Source of the DNA: Nematostella vectensis
Taxonomy: Eukaryota; Cnidaria; Anthozoa; Actiniaria; Edwardsiidae
Length of the DNA: 64,000 nt
Reading direction: 5' to 3'
Assembly: GCF_932526225.1 (NCBI RefSeq)
Contig: NC_064035.1
Location: forward strand, 14,926,469-14,990,468
Shown: positions 1 through 13,100 of the stretch, in pieces
How the letters are laid out: each line of letters starts with the position of its first letter
How positions within the stretch are numbered: the first letter of the stretch is position 1
Made by a program: the position numbers and the translations under genes
The notes under the pieces: generated by a model
Told to the model about the DNA's origin: nothing
Seen by the model: the letters and a program-made list of their open reading frames with translations, nothing else
The model's database searches: none

Positions 1-271
1 TTACAATAATAATATGTCCGATACGTATTACTAAGTTGTTAAATAACATTGATAGTTAATACTGCAAGGTGCTAGCGCAGATCTCAAATATTCGTTTCAA
101 TCCAATTTCAAATTTATCGATGCCAATATTAATTCCAGAACAAGCTGAATTGAATATCAATAAACGTTTTAAGAAAGCTGTCGAAAATGTTTGTTTTGGG
201 CAAGAATGGATTGTCTGACGAATCAAATAAACCCATCTTATGATAATAACAATAACTGTTTCTCGACATAC

Positions 272-1147
272 CTTCTACTTTTAGGTCAAAGCTTTGTGAT
301 GCTTTTCCCAGTGAACTGACTGCTTGGCAGGTGTAGTTGCCCGAGTCTTCTTTGGTGACCTTGATGATGACCAGTGAATAGGATTCCCCGCGTTGACGAA
401 GTGAAACTCCGTTCGAGCTACTGATCACGTTACCATCCTTCATCCATGTAACCGTAGGTCTGGGTTTGCCCCTGATGATAAATGTTTTGTTCAGTTCAAA
501 GCCTTCTTGGGCAGTGACTGACTGGCCCAGGTCTGTACCGTCGAATCGCGGCGCGTGTTCCCTCTCCTGCACACGTATTACGGCCTCTGATGTCTCCACG
601 CCTAACAGATTTGTGATCACGCACTTGTATGTCCCAGCGTCTTCAGGCCTCAGATTCGTTATGATCAAAGAGCAGCGATCTCCATCTTCAAGGATTTTAT
701 GCCGCTCACTATCAACGATCAGATCGTAGTCTTTATAAAACTCGACAGTAGGTCTTGGGAACCCACCTATTTTTACATCGAGACGCATATCTGACGATTC
801 CAAACCTTCAGTTTCTTTTAAACCAACAACGAACGTTGGTATAGCGTCCTTTCTCTTGATAGTGACTTCGGCGGAGCTAGAGGTTGAACCCTGGCTATTG
901 GTCGCTGTGCATTTGTAGAGACCAGCATCAGAAAGTTTCATTTCTTTGAGCTCCAGAGCGCTAACACTCCCTTCATAAGACGCAACAACGCGATTGTCAG
1001 TATGAACAGGTGTATTGTCTCTAAACCACGTGATAGTTGGTTTGGGCTTTCCAGACACTCTGCAGACTAAGGTGTATTTGTCGCCTTCCTTGATCTGAAC
1101 AGGGAATAGACCAGTGATGAATGAAGGTACTCCTCTCCCCTTTAATT
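272..1147 (-). CDS. Exon: three Ig domains (last exon seen)
   Basis: 876 bp, phase 1-1. ELKGRGVPSFITGLFPVQI, AIPTFVVGLKETEGLES and HAPRFDGTDLGQSVTAQ domains; ends FDLKVE with donor GAAG|GTATGT, so the gene continues past the left edge of the window. Confidence 0.95.
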
Positions 1148-4100
1148 CTGAAATTAAATATAGGATAATCAAAACGTTGTGTTTTAATTAAGGGCCTGTG
1201 GTACTCAAACCATTGATATTACCATTGCTAACAACTAAGCGCATGGGATTTTTGATTTTTGAAGAAATGAAAAAGTTATTACCAAATATGTGGTTTTCGA
1301 AGAACATAAAAATTTCTCGCAGTATCAAAATTTCGCAAATCGGATGCGTGAAGTTTTAGAAAAAAGCGATGTTAAAATGTTTCTGCAAAAAATGATGTTT
1401 GGTTTGAACCTCCGACATGTTTTTTTGTTTGGGGTTACGTGACCATGGGAAGAGTCAGATGACGTCATCACTTATGTCATTTATGTCTAAAACACTTGTT
1501 GAAAGTTCCAAGAGATTTGATAAAAAATAGAAGCTTTTATAAAACAAACAAATTTCCCTAGAAACGGACTCAAAAGATAGTACCATAGGCCCTTAAGATA
1601 TGTTCTCGGTTCCCAGCTCGTTGTGAGCAATCCGGTCTCCGATTAAGCCCAGCTATTGCTGGAAATAAAGCCTAGGTCTATTATGAACGGTATACTATTT
1701 TGAACGATATCCATAAATAGAATTTAAATATAAAAATAATACCCTAGCAGCACGATTGGCGCGAAATAAATCTTCTCTTGTTTATCATAAAATAAAAACC
1801 ACTAAAAAACTAAAAAAAAAACATTTTGATAATTTGAACGCAGGATCTTTTAACCTTAAGCATAATAGAATAATATTTACCTTCAACTTGAATGTCGAAG
1901 GTCCTAAGCGAGACGCCCATCTTGTTTTTTGCTTCGCATTTATACTCTCCCGCGTCATCTGCTGCTGCTTTGAACACACGCAGACGATACACATCTCCAT
2001 ACGACGTAATCTCCAGTTGATTAGAATCAAACAAGCGACGACCATTTTTGTACCACAAGACTTCCGGTTTTGGGGTTCCCAAAATCTTCAAATTTAACAT
2101 GATCTCATCTTCTTCTTCGAAGACTAGAGGTGCACTTCTTTGTGCTTCGTCGAACTCAGGGGCAAAGAGTTTCTCTTTAACCACAAGAGCAGCTTGTACT
2201 TGACATTTTCCGACAGTATTCTGCGCTACCAGCTTGTACGTACCAGAGTCATCACGCTTCAAATCTCGGACTGTCAACGAATACATGTCCTCATTTTCTG
2301 AGATGCTGAACCGCCCACCATCAGTTAGATGTACAGGGCCACGGTACCACTCAACTCGTGGTTTGGGGAATCCAGTTACACGGACTTCGAAACGTACCTC
2401 ACCGCGTTCCACCTCTTCTGCGTCTTTAATCTCGCCGGCAATTTGCGGTTTCACGTTCCGCTTTCGAACAGTCAACTCTACTTTACTGAAAGCTTTACCA
2501 AGTTCGTTTTGCACGTCACAGATATAAATTCCTTCGTCATCTTTTGTGGCCTTTTGTATGGACAATCTGCTGAAGCGTCCGTCGAAATGTGCAGATATAC
2601 GATCATCAAGCTTCACAAGGGCGTCACCTTTATACCACGTGACAGTTGGCTTGGGATTGACTGAGACTTTACAGACAAGGTCGATGTCGTTACCTTCTGT
2701 TACCTCGACAGGCATCAACTGACTGCTAAGAGATGGGGCATCTCCAGCCTTGGGAGCTGCAAACAGTTTCGAAAAAAAAAGTTTATCGATGATTTATAAA
2801 ATGCATTCGACCCTCTCATAAGCGATAAAAAATAGTCAAAACTTGAACTCATAGATTAAGGTTTATGGATATACGGGATTTAAATTAATAATAGGTTTAG
2901 CATTGTAGACAGTATCGAATTATCTCCTGTCGCGTAAATTGTTTTGGCTAAGGATTAGGGCACATTCGTGATAAATCGCCCTATTTTTTTTGGAGGGGGG
3001 GGGGGGGTTGAAATAAGATCAAGTCCTTAGTACCTGCTTCTCAAATAGTCAAAACTTCAACTCATAGATTAAGGTTTATGGATATACGGGATTTAAATTG
3101 ATAATAGGTTTAGCATTGTAGACAGTTTCAAATTATCTCCTGTCGCGTAAATTGTGTGGGTACATTCGTGATAAATCGCCCTTTTTTTTCGGAGGGGGGG
3201 GGGTTTGAAATAAAATCAAGACCTTAGTACCTGTTTCTCTAATTAAACTGAATGCCTACTTCTCTAATGAACTACAGTCGCAATCTCCCCCAAAAGGTTC
3301 CGTTTCTCATAGCAAAACTGTGGGGGTGAATGGTCCACATTGTAATACAGCTCACCTTCTACTTTCACCATTACTGTTCTGGAGGCTGTGCCCAGCTTGT
3401 TTTTCGCCTCACACCGGTAGATTCCAGCATCATCGGGTACTGCCTTAAAGACAGTGAGTCTGTAGGAGTCCCAGCGTGAAGAGATGCCCATTCTACCAGT
3501 TTGTTGCAAAAAACTGCCATCTTTGTACCAGTTGACGTCTGGTCTAGGATTGCCCCGAATATTCATTATCACGTTCAGCTCTTTTCCGGCCTCCACCGTA
3601 ATAGGCTCACCAGTGTCGTCTTCGACAAACATGGGTGCAATATGTTTGTCTTTCACATTGAGGTTTGCGTGTAAGGTCGCATCGCCGGACTCGTTAGATG
3701 CTACGCAAGTGTACCTACCACCATCTTCGTGCTTCAAGTCACCAACCACCAGAGAGTAAAGATACTCTCCTGGATTCTCAGAAATTTTGTACTTCTCTCC
3801 ATGAATAATTTGCTCTTCTCCGTGCAACCACTCTACCTTCGGGTTTCCCGTAAAATGGACATCAAAGCGGGCTTGGCCGCCTTCGTAACCCTCAATGTCT
3901 CTTATCATTCCGATCGGTTGTGGACGGTTCCCTTTCTTTTTTACTAGTAGTTTAGCTTGACTTGAGGCACTTCCAAAGACATTCTTAGCTAAGCAACTGT
4001 AAGTACCCTGATCTTCAATCTTGGCGTTTAGAAATTTCAATGTACTGTAACGTCCATCGAAGGAAGCCTGCACGCGGTTATCGAGTCGGACAGGGGAACC

Positions 4101-7100
4101 ATTTCGCGACCATTCGAATGTTGGTTTTGCCTCAGCTGACAATTTACAGACAAGGCTGACTTCATTACCCTCAAATACTTCAACTGGTCTCAGTTCACTT
4201 ACAAATCGCGGCGCTTTACCATCCACTGAAACAAAAATATATACCACACGTGAGACCATCATTGATGACAGAAATAATTCCTTCCAAAAGCGATCTAAAC
4301 ACATCCAATATAAGAGAATAGCTGAGCTCCCCGTTCTTTAGTGTCAACGATTGTCAAGAACAATTTTAGCAAGATTTACCTTCGACTCGGACATCAAACG
4401 TCCTCGATACCGAACCATGAGTGTTTTTAGCAACACAGCGGTAGATTCCTGAATCATTTAAGCTAGCTTTGTAGATGATCAGGTAGTACATGTTTCCTTT
4501 GGGTATTATCTTGACCAACTGACTCTCCTGCAACTCCTTATCATCCTTGTACCACATCACATCCGGAGTAGGAAAGCCATTGATTGTCAGCATCAAGCTA
4601 ACTTCCTGGCCACCACGTACATATACAGCGTCCTTGACTTCGTCTTCCACAAAGGTGGGAGCACAAGGCCTTCCTGTGACCTCTAGTGTGGCTTGAGAGA
4701 TCGCCTTCCCCGCCTCATTCACCGCCACACATTTATATACACCGCTATCGTGACGCTGCGAATCATTTACTATTAAGGTGAACGTGTGATTCCGACTGTC
4801 CTCCAGCATCTTGTAAATGGTCCCTTCTATGAGTTTGGTTGTTCCGTGATACCATGCAACACGGGGCTTGGGGTTACCCGTAATCTGAACCTCAAACCTT
4901 GTAAGGCTTTTTTCCTCTACCTGTAAATTACTCAGTGGCTTGACTATTACAGGTTTGACTGCTTTTTCATTCACAATCAAGTTGGCGCCACAGGTAGCAG
5001 AGCCTAATTTGTTGGTGACTTTACATTTATACACTCCTTTATCTTGTTGAACAACATGTTTCAGTATTAAAGTACATACGCCATTATGGAAAGCCTCCTT
5101 CAGATGGCGATCCTTGGCGATTGGTTTGTCATCTTTTAGCCATTCAACTGTTAACTCGGGGGTTCCAATCACGTGGCAGATCAATCTAGTGTCTTCCCCT
5201 TCCCGCACTTGAAGAGGTTTCAGCGGTGTGACGAAAGCAGGGGCAATCTCCATGGCTACAAACAAAGTTGTGATCCTCAATTAATAATGTTGTTATCGAA
5301 AACAAAACAAAAAACAAATATACAGAATTTGTTGCGCATACCTTTGACAATGATGAGAAAGGTGCTAATAGTTGTCCCAAGCTTAGTCGTTGACTCGCAG
5401 CGGTAGTGCCCAGCATCATCCAGCGAGGCATCAGTCAGTGTCAAGTAGTACATTCTACCCTCTGAGTGGATCTTTCTTGTGGTATTCGTCTTGACGGGCG
5501 TGTCGTCCTTGAACCATAAAACCTTATCCGGGACGTATTTGCCCTTGACCTTCACGCTCATATCTACTTCTTGATGCTCCAGAACGGTGATTGGCTCTAT
5601 AGATTAAGAATGACAATAAGTCTATGCGTTAATAACACATCACAATCATATTGTTCAGACCACGGGTTCTGGGTTAAGTGTATTATTGTTAGGTACAAGG
5701 CAAATTGTTGAATGGGTCGTGACATTGAATAGGAGTGAATAAATATGATGTCACAAAATGCAAGCATTACTTACCACATGGTAGAGACAGACGAACCTAT
5801 TACCAGTCGTCAACGTGTTGGTGGTTAGGGCAGATGATGTCCTGTACTGCTTGATGAGATGGGTAGACAATGACGAGAACGGCCTTATGGTGATGTTGAT
5901 TATTTAGATGGATAGAGGTAGTTTCTGATACTCTCATGACCAGGTATAATGCCGATGATTAAAGCGGATGAAACCCATTGAAGCCCATCGTCGACGAGAA
6001 TGACTTTATGATGATGATTATGCTAATCCTTCAGGGTATCCTGTCTTATAGGAATCACTGTAGTATGGACGGCCTTATGACCTCGCTATATGATTGCTGA
6101 GGTGATGGCATTTGCTGCTCAAGGAAGGAAGTTTGCATGCATAGACCAAAGACGCCACAAACACAGTGAACAGAAGATAACGAGTGGACAACATCACGAG
6201 ACAACAGCCGTGCGCAGTATCGTTTGTACTTGCACAAAACTCCATACCAAACACTTTCCAAACCATTAAATATTTGTTGCTTTTTATAAAAAGCCTTTCC
6301 GAATCCGAATTTTATTAAATGTGAATTCATGACACAACGATAACAGAAGCGATTTGGCTGAACACGATACAAGAAAGACACACGCGACAAACAAAGAAAC
6401 GCACTGACAAACGACAGTCACAGTAACGTACTAACAAACAACAGTCAACATATAAACTACAATCATAGTAAGGAATCATATACTTGAGCAAATGTGGCAT
6501 ACCTTCTTTCTCGTCTAGTTTCTTGTCAGTCTTAGGCGCGACTTCCACCGCGTCAACCTGGAGCTTAGCCTTAGTCTGCGTCTCGCCGATGTCATTGAAG
6601 ACCACGCACTTGTAGACACCGCTATCCTCTGGCTTTGCGTCCTCGATGACTAGCTGAAAGACTCCCTCTTTCGCATCGTCGATGATCATGAACCGACCCT
6701 TAAACACATCAGAAGCCACTTATTCACAGAAAAATGTAGATAGAGCTTTTCCCGGTTCATTTTATCCAATGCAGATAAACTAGCATTGTTTCCGTCCCAA
6801 ACATGATTTGTTAAACGGCTGCAAGTTTGAGGATTCTTTCCAACGACTCACAACTCCTAAACCACTTGCTCCTGTTAGACAACTCCTAGATCAATGGCTA
6901 ATGGTTTCGTTTCGTTCGCATAATACTCAAAAGTTCATCAGTTTTTTTTTATTAAATTGGTGACACCTTAGTCGGTACGGGCAGCTGGCTATACTATTGT
7001 CATTCAAGCATATTTTTCGTATTAGCAGAGTTGCAAAGTCTCCTCTTGCTCTACCTTATCCTCGACGATTGACTCTCCCTTGAACCATTCCACTTCTGGT

Positions 7101-10100
7101 GTTGGAGTACCCGACACTTGAGTGTTGAAAGTTGCCTTTTTACCAGCATCGACCTTTACGTCCTGCAAGGGTTTCTCGATCTTCGGAGCTGCTCCTTTCT
7201 CGTTAACTAGCAACTCAGCTGATGTGGAAACTGAGCCCAGCTCGTTTTTCGCCACGACCTGAGCAAAAAACATTCACACAACATTAATTTGATATCGGTA
7301 CCACAACAAGGGAACCTTTATCTTTTTGTAAGGTTGTATAAACAAATGAGCATTAATTTGACGATTGATAATCCACTCTTATGAATAATTATATCTTTAG
7401 GTCCAATCAACTAGCTCACCTTGTATTCTGCTTCATCTTCTAGGACAGCCTTATGGAACGTGAGTACGCATGTCTCTCCATCATACGTAGGCAGTACACG
7501 TTTGTCCGGTTTCAACGGTTTGTCGTCTTTCATCCAGTCAATCTTTGGTTGTGGCTTCCCTGAAATCTTGCACACGAGCTTTGTATCTTCCCCTGCCGTG
7601 ACCGTCACAGGTTTCAATTCGGCTTCCAGCGACGGCTTGGATCCTCTAGGCTTGGGGACTGGAATGAGAACAGGAACACGGTCAAGGTGGAATATTTGTA
7701 TAAGTAGCACTGGTCTTTTTATGTATTTCTGGTAACAAACGCAGTAATAACACGCAAACACACAAGTCATAATACGTTACTTCGAGATAGCGACCCAAAA
7801 AGAAGTTGGCTGAATTCCTGTATAAAAGCGCCGCTGAAAGTTTGTCAAATGTCTTGTATTCGTTTTTTTTAAAGATATTTTTTAATTATAAATTGAGTGC
7901 TGGCGAGAATCAGTACGTACCCTCAACTTGTACGTCAAAGGTCCTAGTCGCCTTGCCAACTGCATTGGTGGCTTCGCACTTGTACATTCCCGTGTCCTCG
8001 GGTTTGGCACTGAGCACCTTGCAGTTGTACAAGTCATCTCGCGCTCGGATCGTCGTCCTCGGGCCGTCCCGCAGTGGCTTACCATCCTTGTACCATTTGA
8101 CGTTTGGCTTGGGTTTGGCTGTAATCTGAGCACCAATGTCGATGTCCTCTCCCTGGCGTACAACTATGGGTGCTGCTTGATCTCCTACAAACTCTGGTGC
8201 ACAGTCTTTTTCCTTTACCTTAAGATCGGCGCGTGAGTAGGCCGTGCCTGCTTGGTTGGCCAATGTGCATTTGTAAGTGCCTGCGTCTTTTACTTTTACG
8301 TCCGATATAATCAGTTCGTGCCTATCTTGTTCGGAGACTACCCGGAACCGACCGCTGTCCTCGATCTTCGTAGAACCCAAGAACCACTCAACTTCCGGTT
8401 GAGGGAACCCTGTTGAACGGACTTCAAACTTCGCAACACTCTCCTCAGTGACCTCCATAGGTTTGAGTTTTGTTTTGAAGTCTGGTTTAACTACAGGGTT
8501 GATGTGGAGCGTGGCAGAAGTTGATGCTTCTCCAAAGTCATTTTTCGCTACGCATTTGTACATCCCTTTGTCCTCAGGGCGTGTGGTTGGGATTGTCAGA
8601 GTTGCTACGTCATCAGTGTACTCCATCTTAGTCCGACGAACATCCACCACCTGTAAAATATAACAACCACTACAATTTAGCTGTTACCCCCATTTTTTGT
8701 CTTTGTGTTGTGTAGCTTTTGTTATCGTCCTTATTGCCATCGTTGTTGACTTTGCTAATTGAGAGTACAACTAGGAAACAAAGGTAGTAAAATAAGGGAG
8801 CAACAGAGAGTGGCTCCGAACTTCTGAAAGAAAACACGCACTAGATTAATGCCATTAATTGCCGTGGCGTATTTTCAAAGTGACAAACAAACAATGTTAT
8901 TATGTTACAATTTCTAATGCATTTACACGCAATTAGCTTAAAACATGAAAAACCTGCATAATAATTTTAAAGCTTTTTCTAAATTACACTACTGCTTAAA
9001 TAATTTGTATTGTAATAGCCTTTTACCTTTGCTTTCTCTTTAAACCATTCTACTGTAGGAGTAGGTGAACCTGTTATCTTGCACACAAGCTTTGCCTCGT
9101 CTCCCTCTAAAGCCTCCAGCGGCTGCAAGGCGTCCACCACTTTTGGTGCTTCTCCGGTGGCTACAGATAAACAAACGTTATGGCCCTAATGACAGATTTA
9201 TTGTATAACTTACAGCAACTTGGTGTGTGTTATTGATGAATATGAAAATCAGTTAAGGTATAATAAACAAGACGTTACAAAGAACAGAATGGGCTCGATA
9301 TATACATAGTATAGTATATTTCTGTTTTCGGCCCTGAATTCGACTGAACGTATGTGAACTTACTAGAAGCTTGTATTCCTCAGTGATATAGATTTTAAAT
9401 GCGAAGCGCCCAGAAGATGGCTTATGCTGTGTGAACGCTATTTAAATGCTATATTTTTTCTAAACTGCTACGGATGTCAATAAAAAAAAAACTACTGTAC
9501 AACTATATCCATGGTACAACTTACGCTTCATATCTTCTAATGTAATAGGCGCTGTTTCGACCACTTCGACTGTGACAGGTGCGAGCACTTCCTGTGGGAC
9601 TTCTCCCACTGGCGTTTCTACTTCCGGTTTTCCGGCGACTGGTTCTTCGACTTGTGGTTTTTCAACTTCTGGTTCCTCGACTTCCGGTTTTTCAACTTTT
9701 GATTTCTCCGGTTGTTTCTTTTCCTCTACAGGTTTCTCGTTTACCAATAGCTCAGTTGTAGCAGAGGTAGAACCAAGTTCATTGGTCGCAACACACTTGT
9801 AGTCTCCTTCGTCATCAAGTGTGGCGTCGCGAATGGTTAGTGTGCTGGTTTTGCCGTCATAGTCCGCCCTCACGCGATTATCGGTCGTCACAGGCTCGTC
9901 GTCTTTAAACCATTCTAAAGTCAATCAATAAGATTTTAAGTCATGTAAGAATACCTAAAATACAAGATATCCTAACATCGCTTCAAAACACGCAAAATAC
10001 AAGGGCTATGTTTCTGGTGCTAATAAGAGTATTCAATATTATAATATTTTTCTTGATAAATTAGGAAAATGACCTCAGGATGAACCGTTTCATTGAATAA

Positions 10101-13100
10101 AAACACAACACGAGATGGAGCTATGTCTAGTCTAAGCTATTTTAAGCTTAGCTATACGGGAGTGACAACGAGTATCACTTCATCGCGCGGCGCCTTTTTT
10201 CTTTGTAATATTAGCTTTATAAGCGTTAAAAGCATAATCGTAGTAAAAGAACATGCTAAATGTGTTAAAATCACACATAGTGATTCCACATGAACACGAA
10301 TTACAAAACAACCAACCAGACACAACCAGGCCCAACCAGAAAGGAGATTACTGTTTTTACATAATCATTCTTCAATACAATTAAAAATATTAAGCTTAAA
10401 CAATAAAATCGTTCTCGAAAATTTAAGCCTTGTGCGGTTTTAAAACAATTACAAGGTACAATCTAAGAGCATCGTATGGGGAACACATTCGGAGAATTGC
10501 TTTCAGAGCTAGCTAGTATATGGCTCGGCTTACACAAAGGGCGCGGTCATCTTATTTTTCAGCGGCGTTATTTCTTTTTTTGTTGCTTGCTTAAGATATC
10601 AAAATTCCTCCATCAAAAAAGAAGAAGCATGTCTAAAAATATATGAGGCGATCCAACTTACACCTGCGAGGGTAAGACCATCGGGGCGAACATCAGCGGC
10701 GCGGACGGTAGGCACGAGACCGTCCCGCATTCACTGACTAGTACTCGAATAAATCGTGTGACCTCGGGGTCAACATGTAAATTGTTCAGATCGAAATCAA
10801 ACTGTATATTCTGTTTAATAGTTTTGCCACCTTATTAAATATTTTTGCTAATTCTTCGAACAATGTATTAGGGGACTTTTGCTTGAGTCAAATAATTCTT
10901 AATAATTAAGGTACCTTTAATTTGCCCGAGTAAACTTGTGAACAGGGAACATTTGGTTGCTTACGTTACACTCTTGGACAATCCTCCTCTTTCTATTATA
11001 AAATGTCACATTCTTAATGTTCCCTACATTATAAACTATGCTTTTTCACAACAAATCAGAAATATTTCATGTTCTCAGAAAATGTATGACATTCGCTGTA
11101 ATAAAAATATGTACAGCTTTTTATATCTTATTGAAATTGTAAAAGGAACACCTTGTTCAACTAAAACAAGATTGTTAGATGATTTTTATATTAATCAAAG
11201 GTTTAAAAGCACACACAAAAAATAAGTATCTGTTATTATAACAAAATTTCTAAAACGCTTAGTGGGACTACAATTGCCAGAAAAGAGATAGACAGATTTT
11301 CTATCTCTTCTTAGGGAACTTCGGGTTCCCTAACGAACAAACATTCATATTGTAAATGAGTTTCTTACCGATAGTAGGTTGAGGTTCGCCGGATACTTTG
11401 CATTCGAGCTTGGCGTCTTCGCCCTCGCTGATCTCCTGTGGCTGGAGCTCAGAAACAAGACTCGGCGCCTCACCCTTAGGCTTTGAAGCTGTATACCGCG
11501 ATAAATGAATAAATGAGTCAGATGAGTATAGGAATAAATTCTATCAAACCGCAGGTAAAAACATGTTTCTTGTGGTGGGTTAGTTGATGGTCTGAGTAAA
11601 CAGGAGAGGAGAGGGCTGGCCCTTGTCGCGCCCTGCGAAGATAGCGACGTCAGGTGAATACCGGGCCTCACTTTCACGCAGAAACATTACGTGATGTCAA
11701 ATGTAAATTCGTATGCGTTGCGGGATGCCTGTGTTAATAGTGTTCCCGGAATAATGATGATACGAGGTGAATTGGGTACTGGCAAAACAGGCACGAACTA
11801 ACCCACGACAATAACGAATATATTCACATGAAAAAATCATCTATGAAAAAGGGCATTATACTGGGGGGGGGGGGGGGGGGCTATGTACCCAAACAGGTAC
11901 AGGTTACAACAAATAATAGTTAGTATTGTGTAGTTAGCGAGTTAGTATAGTATAGTTAGTATATCTTTATCTCATGTTAGTGCAATTATGAAGTTATTTT
12001 TTTATATTTATAACACATGTTGACACCGTCAAGGCGATGCCCATAACAATCAGGACACTTCACCTTCAATCTGAACGTCAATGGTGGTGGAAGAGGTGCC
12101 CATCTTGTTTTGCGCCTCGCACGTGTAGCTTCCTGCGTCGTCTGGTTCGGTTGTGTGAATGTTCAATGTGTAGGTGTCTCCCCTTGGGCGAATATTCAAT
12201 CTACTGCTCTGCCGAATAGGTTTCCCATCCTTGAACCATTTGACATCGGGTCTAGGATTCCCCAATATAGTGACGTTAATTACTAGTTCCTCTTTCTCAA
12301 GAAGGACTATCTTCTCTGTGCGTTCAGGTCTCGTGATTTCTGGAGGAAACATTTTCTCTGTCACCTTGAGGTCGCCACGGCAGGTCACTTTCCCGACCTG
12401 GTTGGTTGCAACGCATTTGTACGTGTCGTCGTCGTCCCGCACTGTGGTCTTGATAATCAAAGTGTATGAGTCACCTTCTTCGATAAACTCATAACGGTCG
12501 GTATCCGTTAGCTTGGTTGTGCCACAGAACCATTCCACGTTTGGAGTTGGTGTCCCAACTACTCTCACGTCTAAACGAGCTTCCTGACCTTCTTCTACCT
12601 CAACTGGCTTCAACTTTTTGGTGAAATCAGGCCTTACTAGTGCGGTAATACGAACGCGAGTTTCTGACTTCACTGACCCGATATCGTTACGAATAACGAC
12701 CTGGTATTCGGTGTTGTCATCAAGTCGGGTTTCCTTGATGGTTAATGTAGTTGTGTTATCCGTGGTAGTGATCTTATAGCGACGTCCGTCTCTCACTGGG
12801 GTGCTAGCCTTGAACCATTCAGCCACAGGCGCTGGAGTCCCGGTGAATTTACACGTCAGGGTAACAGGGTTCCCTTCCAATTCTTCCATCTCCTGGAGTG
12901 ATTCGGTTATCTCAGGGGCTTCTCCCGCTGGTTTCTTAGCTAAGACAATAAAGCGTATAGAGCCTATTACTTGGAAAATCCCGGCCACAAATAAAACTGA
13001 GTAAGACCCGTATTGGTGAGATTGGTAACATCGTTTCATGAGCAGAAATATATAAATGCTTACCTTCAACATTGACGATAAATGTCCTGGTGTTAACTCC

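Noticed and set aside
6055-6390. 111-codon minus-strand ORF in intron 5597-6502
   Set aside because: Cysteine-rich translation without domain features; lies between exons that already join in phase.
10660-10735. Cassette exon in the intron between the two halves of an Ig domain
   Set aside because: Donor phase does not match phase 1 on both sides, the translation is not Ig-like, and insertion would break the C strand of an Ig domain.
10938-11225. 95-codon plus-strand ORF in the 1454-bp intron
   Set aside because: A+T-rich, Ile/Lys/Asn-biased chance frame with no family resemblance.
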